64,000 bases of DNA from Dactylosporangium roseum (GTDB lineage: Bacteria; Actinomycetota; Actinomycetes; Mycobacteriales; Micromonosporaceae). A program made the position numbers and the translations under genes. Positions within the stretch are counted from its first letter, which is position 1; every line of letters starts with the position of its first letter. Positions 57,128 to 64,000 of this stretch are shown here, in pieces. Location: the NCBI RefSeq assembly GCF_025264685.1, contig NZ_CP073721.1, forward strand, positions 6,341,501 to 6,405,500, in the 5' to 3' direction. The notes below the pieces were generated by a model. The model saw only the letters and a program-made list of their open reading frames with translations, was not told where the DNA came from and did not search any database.

Positions 57128-60100
57128 GTGTCGGCGATTTCCAGTCAGTGCGCACGCTGCGGCCGTCAGGCAGGCGAGGGCGACCGGTTCTGTGGCGGAT
57201 GCGGTGCCGAGCTGAGCCCGGCCTGCGTCACGTGCGGCCGCACCCTGAGCCCGGACGCCGCGTTCTGCACCGGCTGCGGCACCCCGCGCGACGCCACCGC
57301 CGCGGTCCGCAACCTCTCCCGCGCCGAGCGCCCGATGGGCCGCGCGACGGTGCCGATCCCGGCACCCCGCAGCGAGGACCGCCGCCGCATCAGCGTGCTG
57401 TTCGTCGACCTCATCGACTTCACGCCGTATGTCGAGCGCGCCGATCCCGAGCTGGTCCGCGAGTTGCAGCAGAGCTTCTTCTCCACCGCCCGGGAGGTCA
57501 TCGGGCAGTACGGCGGCGTGGTCGAGAAGTACATCGGCGACGCCGTCATGGCGCTCTTCGGCGCCCCGGTCGCGACCGAGACCGACGCGGTGCGCTGCGT
57601 GCGGGCCGGACTGGAGCTGCAGCGCGTCCTGGCCCGCTACGCCAACGTCGCCGAGGGCACCACCGATCGGGCGCTGCGCTTCCGGGTCGGCGTGGCCACC
57701 GGCGAGGCCCTCGTCGACGTCGCCGCGGCCCGTGACGGCGGGCAGGCCATCGTCGCCGGCGACGTGGTCAACACCGCCTCCCGGCTGCAGTCCCTCGCCC
57801 CGCCCGGCGGCGTGCTCGTCTGCGGCAGCACCTATGCGTTGACCAAGTCCTCGATCCGCTACGAGGCCCAGCCACCGGCGACGCTGCGCGGCCGGTCCAC
57901 GCCGACCGAGGTCTGGCTCGCGCTCGCCCCGCTGCGGCGCAACCACCCGGACCGTGAGGCCGGCTCGACCCCGCTGGTCAACCGCACCCACGAGCTCAGC
58001 CTGCTGGTCAACGCGCTGCACCGCGGCCTGCGCGAGCGCACCCCGCAACTGGTCACCGTGCTCGGCCACGCCGGCATCGGCAAGAGCCGGCTGGTCCACG
58101 AGCTGTTCCTGCACGCCGAGCGGCTCTTCGACGCGCCGGTCGCCTGGCGCACCGGCCGCTGCCCGCCGTTCGGGGCGAACGTCGCGTATGCCGCCCTCGC
58201 CGACATCGTCAAGGCGCAGGCGGGCATCCTCGACACCGACAGCGCGGAGACCACCCGGGAGCGGCTCGACACGGCCCTGGCGGCGATCGTGAGCCCGTCG
58301 GAGGCCGAGCGGCTCGCCGAGGCGCTCAGCCCGCTCGTCGGCCTCGACGGGCCGAAGATGGCCGCCGACGAGACCGAGTCGGCGTGGCGGCGGTTCGTCG
58401 TGGCGCTGGCCGCGCACCGCCCGACCGTGCTCGTCTTCGAGGACCTGCACTGGGCCGACGAGTCGATGATCAGGTTCGTCGAGCGGCTCGCCGCCTCCGT
58501 GCGCGACGTGCCGCTGCTGCTGCTGTGCACGGCGCGTCCAGAGTTCCTGGAGCGCAACCCGAGCTGGGCCGGCGCGGTCGCCGGGTCGGTGACCATCACG
58601 CTGCCACCGCTGCGGGACGCCGAGATCGCGACCATGTATGCGCACCTGCTCGGCCAGGCCGCGTTCCCGACCGGCTCGCTCAGCTCGCTGGTGGAGCTCG
58701 CCGACGGCAATCCGCTGTACGCGCTGGAGTACACGCGCATGCTCGCCGAGCAGGGCAACCTGCGGGCCACCGACGCGCTCGGCCGGACCCTGCCCATGCC
58801 CGACAGCGTCCACGCCGTCATCGCCAACCGGGTCGACCTGCTCGACGCCGCCGACCGGGCCGTCCTGCAGGCCGCCGCCGTCGTCGGCATGAACTTCTGG
58901 CCCGGCGCGGTCGGCGCCGCGATGAGCCGCCCCGCCGACAGCATCGAGCGCTCGCTGCGCCGGCTCGAGCAGCGCGACCTCATCCACGAGCAGGCGGCCT
59001 CGACGATGGCCGGCCAGACGGAGTACCGCTTCGGCCACGTCCTGGTGCGGGACGTCTGCTACCAGCGGCTCCCCCGCACCGAGCGGGTCGCGCGGCACGA
59101 GCTGACCGCCGAGTGGCTCGACGGCGTGGCCGCCGACCGGAACACCGACCTGGCCGAGGTCGTGGCCAACCACCGGAACACGGCCTACGAGATCGCGCAG
59201 TCGCTGGGGCTCGACGCCAAGCGGTACAGCGTGCCCGCCCGGGACGCGCTGCACCGGGCCGCCCGGCGCGCGTACGCGTTGCACGCCCTCGACGCCGCCG
59301 CCGCGCACGTCGGCAAGGCCCTGGCGCTGTGCGACGGCGAGACCGATCGCCCGGAGCTGCTGCGCATCGAGCAACTGGCCAACGAGATCAGGTTCTACGC
59401 CGACCCGCAGGGCTTCCTCGACACGGGCGGCGCCGACCACCTCGCCGGGCTCGCCGAGCGGCTCTACGCGGCCGGCGACCAGGCCGGGGCGGCCCGCGCG
59501 TGGACGGTCCGCGGCCAGGCCGCCTGGCTGCGCGCCGACCGGCTCGACGCGCTGTCCTGCCTCGACCGGGCGGTCGAGCTCTTCGACGAGCTGCCCGACG
59601 GCCCGCAGAAGGCCGACGCGTATGCCGAGCTGGGCCGCCTGCACATGTCGAACTTCGAGGTCGAGCCGGCCGTCGCCGCGGCCAGCGTGGCCGCCGAGAT
59701 CGCCGACCGCCTCGGCCTGATCGAGGTCGCCACCGGCGCCCGGATCACGATCGGCACGGCGCTGTTCCAGGCCGGCGACCGGTCCGGGCTGGTCGAGCTG
59801 CAGTCGGCGCTGGAGGTGTGCCGCGAGCGGCGGCTGCTGTCCGAGCACCGGGCGTTGCGCAACGTCGCCTGGGCGCTGCTGGAGGACGGCGACTGGACCG
59901 CCTCGCAGGCGCTGCTGGAAGACAGCGGCGACGTGGTCCCCGGCAGCCACACCCTCGCCATCGGCTTCTCCGAGGCGGCGCAGACGGCGTACTTCACCGG
60001 CGACTGGCCGGCCCTGATCCGCGCCGCCGAGGCCGCGCTGGCCGAGTCGGGCCTGGAGTGGGATCTGCAGATCGTCGGCGTGCACGCCTGGATGAAGGTC

Positions 60101-60676
60101 CTGTCGTCGCTGGAGCCCGTCGGCGACGGCGTCGAGGATCTCCTCGCGGCCGGCCGCCGCAGCGGGTTCTACCGGCTGCAGTGGACGGTGCTCGGCCAGA
60201 GCGCGCTGTGCCGGGCGTTACAGGGCCGCGAGCAGGAGGCGGAGGCGCTCATCGTCGAGCTCGCGAAGAGCTGGCGCGAGGTCCGGGCCATCGCCAGCGG
60301 TGAGTGGATCGACGCGACGGCTCACGCGGCCGTCCTGTCCGGGCGCCCCGCGATGGTGGCGATCCGCGACATGCTGGTCGACGTCCCCCACCGCACCCCC
60401 TGGGTCGAGGCGGCGATGCGGACCATCACGGGCGGCATGGCCGGCCTGGACGGGGACTACGTCAGGGCGGCCGACATGCACCTGGCCGCGGCCGGGATCT
60501 ACTGCGAGATCCCGAACGCGTCGGCCCGCATGCTGTCGCTGACCTGGGCCGTACGGGCCCTGGGCCAGGTGGGCGACGAGGACCGCCTGGAGCCGTGGCG
60601 CAGCGAGCTGGTCGCGTTCGCCACCCAGGCCGACGCCCCCCGCCTGCTGGTGCTGGCCGGGCTGCCCCCGATCTAG
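57128..60676 (+). CDS. Zinc-ribbon class III adenylyl cyclase with AAA ATPase and TPR domains
   Basis: An 1182-residue multidomain signalling protein. Two zinc ribbons (Cys8/11/22/25 and Cys33/36/47/50) open it. The cyclase domain (about 87-265) has both metal Asp (94 and 138, 44 apart), substrate residues Lys134 and Asp212 (ATP type) and the transition-state Asn215 and Arg219, so it should be active. An AAA/NB-ARC-like ATPase follows (P-loop GHAGIGKS at 313-320; Walker B VLVFEDLHWADE), then TPR-like helices to the end. GTG start. Adjacent to the Crp-type gene. Confidence 0.92.
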   Translation: MSAISSQCARCGRQAGEGDRFCGGCGAELSPACVTCGRTLSPDAAFCTGCGTPRDATAAVRNLSRAERPMGRATVPIPAPRSEDRRRISVLFVDLIDFTPYVERADPELVRELQQSFFSTAREVIGQYGGVVEKYIGDAVMALFGAPVATETDAVRCVRAGLELQRVLARYANVAEGTTDRALRFRVGVATGEALVDVAAARDGGQAIVAGDVVNTASRLQSLAPPGGVLVCGSTYALTKSSIRYEAQPPATLRGRSTPTEVWLALAPLRRNHPDREAGSTPLVNRTHELSLLVNALHRGLRERTPQLVTVLGHAGIGKSRLVHELFLHAERLFDAPVAWRTGRCPPFGANVAYAALADIVKAQAGILDTDSAETTRERLDTALAAIVSPSEAERLAEALSPLVGLDGPKMAADETESAWRRFVVALAAHRPTVLVFEDLHWADESMIRFVERLAASVRDVPLLLLCTARPEFLERNPSWAGAVAGSVTITLPPLRDAEIATMYAHLLGQAAFPTGSLSSLVELADGNPLYALEYTRMLAEQGNLRATDALGRTLPMPDSVHAVIANRVDLLDAADRAVLQAAAVVGMNFWPGAVGAAMSRPADSIERSLRRLEQRDLIHEQAASTMAGQTEYRFGHVLVRDVCYQRLPRTERVARHELTAEWLDGVAADRNTDLAEVVANHRNTAYEIAQSLGLDAKRYSVPARDALHRAARRAYALHALDAAAAHVGKALALCDGETDRPELLRIEQLANEIRFYADPQGFLDTGGADHLAGLAERLYAAGDQAGAARAWTVRGQAAWLRADRLDALSCLDRAVELFDELPDGPQKADAYAELGRLHMSNFEVEPAVAAASVAAEIADRLGLIEVATGARITIGTALFQAGDRSGLVELQSALEVCRERRLLSEHRALRNVAWALLEDGDWTASQALLEDSGDVVPGSHTLAIGFSEAAQTAYFTGDWPALIRAAEAALAESGLEWDLQIVGVHAWMKVLSSLEPVGDGVEDLLAAGRRSGFYRLQWTVLGQSALCRALQGREQEAEALIVELAKSWREVRAIASGEWIDATAHAAVLSGRPAMVAIRDMLVDVPHRTPWVEAAMRTITGGMAGLDGDYVRAADMHLAAAGIYCEIPNASARMLSLTWAVRALGQVGDEDRLEPWRSELVAFATQADAPRLLVLAGLPPI

Positions 60677-60711
60677 CGCGGTGCCCACCACCGCTCGCCG
60701 CCTCCTTGCCC

Positions 60712-60786
60712 GCCGATCTTGCAGTTGTGGTGCCTGACAAACCGGGCATCCAGGGAGTGTCTCGGCACCACAACTGCAAGATCGGC
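60712..60786. repeat. Family A palindromic repeat, copy 4 (reverse orientation)
   Basis: Arms GCCGATCTTGCAGTTGTGGT-GCC and the mirror, with the loop TGACAAACCGGGCATCCAGG-GAGTGTCT, the reverse complement of the loops in copies 1-3. It lies between the convergent cyclase and PlsC-like genes and could also end transcription. Confidence 0.95.
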
Positions 60787-60800
60787 AGAGAAAAGAGGGG

Positions 60801-61508
60801 TTACACCGCGACGGGCTCGGCGGGCTTGGAGGTCGCCGCGGCGTTCTTGACCTTCTGCGCGTACATGTCGATGTACTCGCGGCCGGAGAGGACCATCAGC
60901 TCGTACATGATCTCGTCCGTCACCGCGCGCTCGATGAACCGGTCGCCCGACATTCCGGCATATCGGGAGAAGCTGAGCGGCGGGCCGAACTTGATGTGCA
61001 CCCGCTTGAGGTTCGGCAGCCTCTGGCCGATCGGTTGCACTTTGTCCATGTTCATCATCGCTACGGGTACCACCGGAGCGCCCGACTCCAGCGCGAGCCG
61101 CGCCACGCCGGTCTTGCCCCGGTAGAGCCGCCCGTCGGGCGAGCGCGTGCCTTCGGGGTAGATGCCGAAGATGCCGCCCGCACGCAGGATGTTCAGCCCG
61201 ACCTCCAGGGCGGCGCGCGCCGCCTTGCCGCCGGAGCGGTCGATCGGGACCTGGCCGGTGCCGGCGAAGAAGAGCTTGGTGAGCCAGCCCTTCAGTCCCT
61301 TTCCGGTGAAGTACTCCGCCTTGGCCGGGAAGGTGACCCGGCGCCGGACGCTCAGGGGCATGAAGATCGAGTCGGCGAACGAGAGGTGGTTGCTGGCGAT
61401 GATCACCGGCCCGTCGGCAGGGACGTGCTCCAGTCCTTCGACCTTCGGACGGAAGATGAGCTTCAACCAAGGCCCGAGGACGATGTACTTCAGGACCCAA
61501 TAGAGCAC
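60801..61508 (-). CDS. 1-acyl-sn-glycerol-3-phosphate acyltransferase (PlsC-like)
   Basis: A 235-residue membrane-associated acyltransferase for phosphatidic acid synthesis. The catalytic NHxxxxD is in SNHLSFADSIFMPLSV, the acceptor motif in FAGTGQVPIDRSGGKAARAA, and GIYPEGTRSPDGRLYRGKTG carries the EGTRS block. The first hydrophobic helix starts at GTG 61508 (VLYWVLKYIVLGPW), preceded by GAAAGG. Position resembles M. tuberculosis Rv2182c, downstream of the exoribonuclease AS region. Confidence 0.92.
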   Translation of the reverse strand: MLYWVLKYIVLGPWLKLIFRPKVEGLEHVPADGPVIIASNHLSFADSIFMPLSVRRRVTFPAKAEYFTGKGLKGWLTKLFFAGTGQVPIDRSGGKAARAALEVGLNILRAGGIFGIYPEGTRSPDGRLYRGKTGVARLALESGAPVVPVAMMNMDKVQPIGQRLPNLKRVHIKFGPPLSFSRYAGMSGDRFIERAVTDEIMYELMVLSGREYIDMYAQKVKNAAATSKPAEPVAV

Positions 61509-61685
61509 GGCCAGCCTTTCAAGATCGCGCGACAATCGGTGATGACCGTCGCAATGAGCGTACGAACCAGTACGGCACACCACAACGCACTCCCGGAAGC
61601 ACGCCCGGGCATGTCAGGATTTCGGTCAGCGGGAAGTTCGCGGCGCACCCGGAGTCGCGAGGGCCACCGCGGGGAGGGGCGAGCT

Positions 61686-62585
61686 GTGCCAGGGGGCGGG
61701 GCGCGGCGCGGCCGGCGGGACAACGGCCTGGTAGCGCAGGAATACGCAGTGGTCGGCGACGTCGATCCCCGGGTCGGGGAGCACCTCCTCGACGTGTTGG
61801 CGGCCGGCGGGATCGCCGCATACCTTCAGCCTGCCACCGATCTGCATCCGGTGACGCGCACCACCACGCTGCCCGCCCGGCCCACCGACCGGCTCTACGC
61901 TGATCGGGAGCACCTCGCAACGGCACGGGACTTTCTGACCCGGCTCACCTCCGTGCCCGAGCAGCACACCCCGCCCGCCGAGGCCGCTCACCCGGCCACG
62001 GCGTCCCCCACCCCGCCGGCCGCACGCGACAAGCCGCCCTCCCGCGAGAAGCCCTCGCCGGAGGCGCCCGGCCAGGAGGCGTCCGCTCAGGAGGCCAAGA
62101 CGAGCCGCAAGTCCGACGACGAAACGTTCGCCAGCATCATCGCGGGCTTCCACACCACCGTCGACCCCGGCTCCGCCCCCTGGCCCGCCGCCGAGGACCT
62201 CGACTCGTCGAGCAGCACCGTCCCCGACATGGACACCGAGCCGGCCCCCCGCACGCCGCTGCGCCGACCCGCGGACGCCGTGGACCGGTCGCTGCTGGAC
62301 AGCCTCGACACGTTCGGCGCGGACCTGCCGGACGACGACGAGGAGGGGTACACGCCGCCACCCCCGCCCCCGCTGCCCAGGATCGCGCCGTCGACCCTGC
62401 TGGCGGTGGTGGCCCTGATCGCCGGCCTGCTGCTGCTCTTCTGGCCGGACCTGCTCCCGCTCGGCGCGCAGACGACCCTGTTCCTGGGGTTCGCGGCGGT
62501 GCTGGCCGGGTTCGTCACCTTGATCCTCCGGCTGCGCCCGGGCGACGAGGAGGACGACGACCCGGACAACGGCGCCAAGGTCTGA
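61686..62585 (+). CDS. Protein with N-terminal DUF2007-like domain, disordered linker and two C-terminal helices
   Basis: No specific function recognised. The 299-residue product begins with a small alpha/beta region (AVVGDVDPRVGEHLLDVLAA, GIAAYLQPATDLHPVTRTTT, RLYADREHLATARDFL) resembling DUF2007-type folds. Then come about 130 residues rich in Pro, Ala, Glu and Asp, likely disordered, and two membrane helices near the end (LLAVVALIAGLLLLFWPDLL, TTLFLGFAAVLAGFVTLILR). The tail is acidic (GDEEDDDPDNG). GTG at 61686 follows GGGGAGG. The N-terminal domain would face the cytoplasm. Confidence 0.72.
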   Translation: MPGGGARRGRRDNGLVAQEYAVVGDVDPRVGEHLLDVLAAGGIAAYLQPATDLHPVTRTTTLPARPTDRLYADREHLATARDFLTRLTSVPEQHTPPAEAAHPATASPTPPAARDKPPSREKPSPEAPGQEASAQEAKTSRKSDDETFASIIAGFHTTVDPGSAPWPAAEDLDSSSSTVPDMDTEPAPRTPLRRPADAVDRSLLDSLDTFGADLPDDDEEGYTPPPPPPLPRIAPSTLLAVVALIAGLLLLFWPDLLPLGAQTTLFLGFAAVLAGFVTLILRLRPGDEEDDDPDNGAKV

Positions 62586-62604
62586 CCGCTCCCCCGGCGG
62601 TCAG
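62582..62604. terminator. Convergent-gene hairpin
   Basis: CTGACCG-CTCCCCCGG-CGGTCAG sits exactly over the two convergent stop codons (62585 and 62601), so both coding regions end within the hairpin. Short stem; a bidirectional terminator is likely. Confidence 0.55.
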
Positions 62605-63401
62605 CGGGACTTCTCCAGCCAGTCCAGGATCGCGTCGATGGGCTCCTGCCACCGCGCGTCCAGCATCAGGTCGTGGCCCATGCCCGGGAACAGCAGCGGA
62701 GAGCCGCCGTAACGGCGGGCCACCCACTCCAGCGCCGCGCCGGACACCACCCTGTCGTCCGGGCTGCCCACCACCAGGACCGGCGGGTCGCCCACCGCCG
62801 GCTCCGGCCGACGGCGGCGGATGAGCTGCCGCTGGGCGGCGGCCGGCACGCGTTGGAGACGCTTCGCGTACGACTGCGCGAGGTTCGCCGGCAGGCCGCG
62901 GCTGAAGAGCTGGGAGGGCCGCAGCGACACCCGGCCGCCGAACAGGCCCGGCAGCGTGCCGGCCGGGTTGCGGCGCAGCATGCCGAACGCCGTGCCCGGG
63001 CCGCCGAAGACGGGCGCCACCAGGACACCGGCCCGAGCCGGGTAGCGGGCGAGCGCCTGCGCCACGACCAGCGCGCCGGCACCGTGTCCCACCAGCACCG
63101 CCTGCTTCGGCAGCGAGGCGGCGACCTGCGCGACGTCGTGGACGTAGTCGCGCAGCCGCGCCTGCGGGAAGGGCCCGCTGCCGCCGTGGCCGCGCAGGCT
63201 CATCGCATAGGCCGGGAACCCGCGCCCGGCGGTGTGCTCCAGCCAGTGCTGGGCGAACGCCCAGGCGGCGTGGCCGTAGCCGGGGACGAACAGGACCGGT
63301 GGGCCCAGCTCACCGGCGTCGGGAACGGCGTCGAGGACCTCACGCCGCACGGGCGCCGGAGGGCTCGACCACTCGTCCGAGCGCATCACGCGCGTGCTCA
63401 A
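62601..63401 (-). CDS. Alpha/beta hydrolase-fold protein lacking the nucleophile serine
   Basis: A 266-residue alpha/beta hydrolase. Fold marks are VLFVPGYGHAAWAFAQHWL (oxyanion-hole strand), AYAMSLRGHGGSGPFPQ, the nucleophile elbow AVLVGHGAGALVVAQALARY, VLVVGSPDDRVVSGAAL (acid) and LLFPGMGHDLML (His). The elbow has Gly107 where GxSxG has Ser, a single-base difference. The other triad members are present. It may be catalytically dead or use another mechanism. Start taken as TTG (63401), overlapping the upstream stop by 4 bases; GTG at 63389 is an alternative. Confidence 0.82.
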   Translation of the reverse strand: MSTRVMRSDEWSSPPAPVRREVLDAVPDAGELGPPVLFVPGYGHAAWAFAQHWLEHTAGRGFPAYAMSLRGHGGSGPFPQARLRDYVHDVAQVAASLPKQAVLVGHGAGALVVAQALARYPARAGVLVAPVFGGPGTAFGMLRRNPAGTLPGLFGGRVSLRPSQLFSRGLPANLAQSYAKRLQRVPAAAQRQLIRRRRPEPAVGDPPVLVVGSPDDRVVSGAALEWVARRYGGSPLLFPGMGHDLMLDARWQEPIDAILDWLEKSR

Positions 63402-64000
63402 CGGACCGCCTCCAGCTCGTGCAGGGCCTTCTCCAGCTCGCGCAGGTACACGAAGTGGCTCACCTCGAACCAGTGCCGCGTGGAGTCGGTGACCTTGCCC
63501 TGGGTGTACCGCCGGTCCCCCTCCTGCCGCAGCCTGGCCCAGATCGCCCTCGACCTGTCCGGCGCGGCGTCGAGGACGCGGAGCCATTGCGCGATGAACA
63601 CCGTCTGCCAGTGCGACAGCGTGAACAGCGCCGAGTCGGGCTGCAGGAGCCCCGCGACGGCGAGGGTCGGGTGGCTGCGCGACAGCATCCGCAGCGCGAG
63701 CCGCGGCCGGCCGGCGGCGTCCATGGACAGCAGCTCCGGGGCGAGGAACTCGAACTTCGGCAGGTAGCCGGTCGCGAAGACCACCAGCTCCGGGTCGACC
63801 ACCCGCCCGTCGGCGAGGGTCACCTCCGTCCGGCCGAAGTGCCGCACGTCCGGCACGGGCGTGATGCCGCCGTGCCCGAGGTAATACGGTAGCTGGCTGT
63901 TGAGCAGCGGGTGCATCTCGAGGATGCCGTGGTCCGGCTTCGGCAGGCCGAACCGGGTGAGGTCGCCGACCGTCATCTTGATCGTCCGGTGCAACAGCCA
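63398..64000 (-). CDS. Flavin-containing monooxygenase-like protein, C-terminal part (runs off the window)
   Basis: The 200 visible residues match the end of FAD/NADPH-dependent monooxygenases. The diagnostic FATGY is in LVVFATGYLPKFEFLAPELL, preceded by VTLADGRVVDPE and followed by LAVAGLLQPDSALFTLSHWQ, the FAD-proximal block. The N-terminal FAD and NADP motifs are off the window. Likely substrates are small amines, sulfides or ketones. It overlaps the alpha/beta hydrolase start by 4 bases, so a monooxygenase plus hydrolase pair is suggested. Confidence 0.85.
   Translation of the reverse strand, partial: WLLHRTIKMTVGDLTRFGLPKPDHGILEMHPLLNSQLPYYLGHGGITPVPDVRHFGRTEVTLADGRVVDPELVVFATGYLPKFEFLAPELLSMDAAGRPRLALRMLSRSHPTLAVAGLLQPDSALFTLSHWQTVFIAQWLRVLDAAPDRSRAIWARLRQEGDRRYTQGKVTDSTRHWFEVSHFVYLRELEKALHELEAVR

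Noticed and set aside
56759..60085. A 1108-codon open frame opposite the cyclase gene
   Set aside because: It is antisense to a protein with complete cyclase and ATPase motifs, and its composition (Arg, Gly, Val, Asp, His) is typical of a shadow frame.
1..64000. tRNA, rRNA or prophage genes
   Set aside because: No GGTTCGAATCC-like T-arm with a matching acceptor stem, no rRNA blocks and no structural phage genes were found by eye; a covariance-model search would be needed to exclude small RNAs fully.

Overview
The window is about 70% G+C, uses many GTG and TTG starts, and packs genes into short operons with 1, 4 or 8 base overlaps. Gene content points to a high-GC actinobacterium: an ImuA'-ImuB-DnaE2 mutasome with a TCGAAC-N4-GTTCGA SOS box, a SAV_6107-type HEPN protein, class II DAHP synthase, exoribonuclease AS, PASTA kinase and Rv2175c-like protein. 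The family Micromonosporaceae is my best guess, but this is inference.

Layout. 1-4.5 kb: thiamine operon on the minus strand (thiE-thiO, then a TPP riboswitch, then thiS-thiG-thiE/tenI paralogue-thiD-thiC). 4.5-7.8 kb: an aldo/keto reductase, then two near-identical genes for an acidic protein that face away from each other around two small membrane-protein genes, all inside a 463-bp inverted repeat. 7.8-14.5 kb: SOS mutasome. 14.6-16 kb: a complete ISL3-like insertion sequence next to a truncated winged-helix gene. 16.3-22.2 kb: EamA transporter, YbaK-like deacylase and a carotenoid-tailoring operon (CrtA-like, GNAT, CruF-like, glycosyltransferase, CrtI/CrtD-like). 22.7-33.9 kb: CDP-alcohol transferase, metF, a frameshifted HTH/TPR regulator, GGPP synthase, split lycopene-cyclase domains, Rv2175c-like protein, PASTA kinase, endonuclease IV, threonine aldolase, DAHP synthase. 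Several of these follow the order of the M. tuberculosis Rv2172c-Rv2182c neighbourhood. 34-40 kb: lpdA-corA, a membrane endonuclease/exonuclease/phosphatase protein, a winged-helix regulator and a NYN-domain protein. 40.7-45.6 kb: a tightly coupled four-gene operon with a RecB-type nuclease carrying a putative Fe-S cluster, a superfamily 1 helicase and two unrecognised proteins. 45.8-56 kb: mostly housekeeping and membrane genes (acyltransferase, DsbA-like, second EF-Tu, FHA, proC, pfkA, MerR, ABA4-like, exoribonuclease AS). 56-60.7 kb: Crp-type regulator and a large class III cyclase/AAA/TPR protein. 60.8-64 kb: PlsC-like acyltransferase, alpha/beta hydrolase, flavin monooxygenase fragment.

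The most unusual material is non-coding. Two families of dispersed palindromes (A: four copies; B: three copies inside longer composite repeats) sit between genes. One family A copy lies in frame inside thiO. Stem changes in family A are compensatory between copies. The 40.7-45.6 kb nuclease-helicase operon is bracketed by these repeats and is the best candidate for an undescribed system. No rRNA, tRNA, CRISPR array or prophage was recognised.
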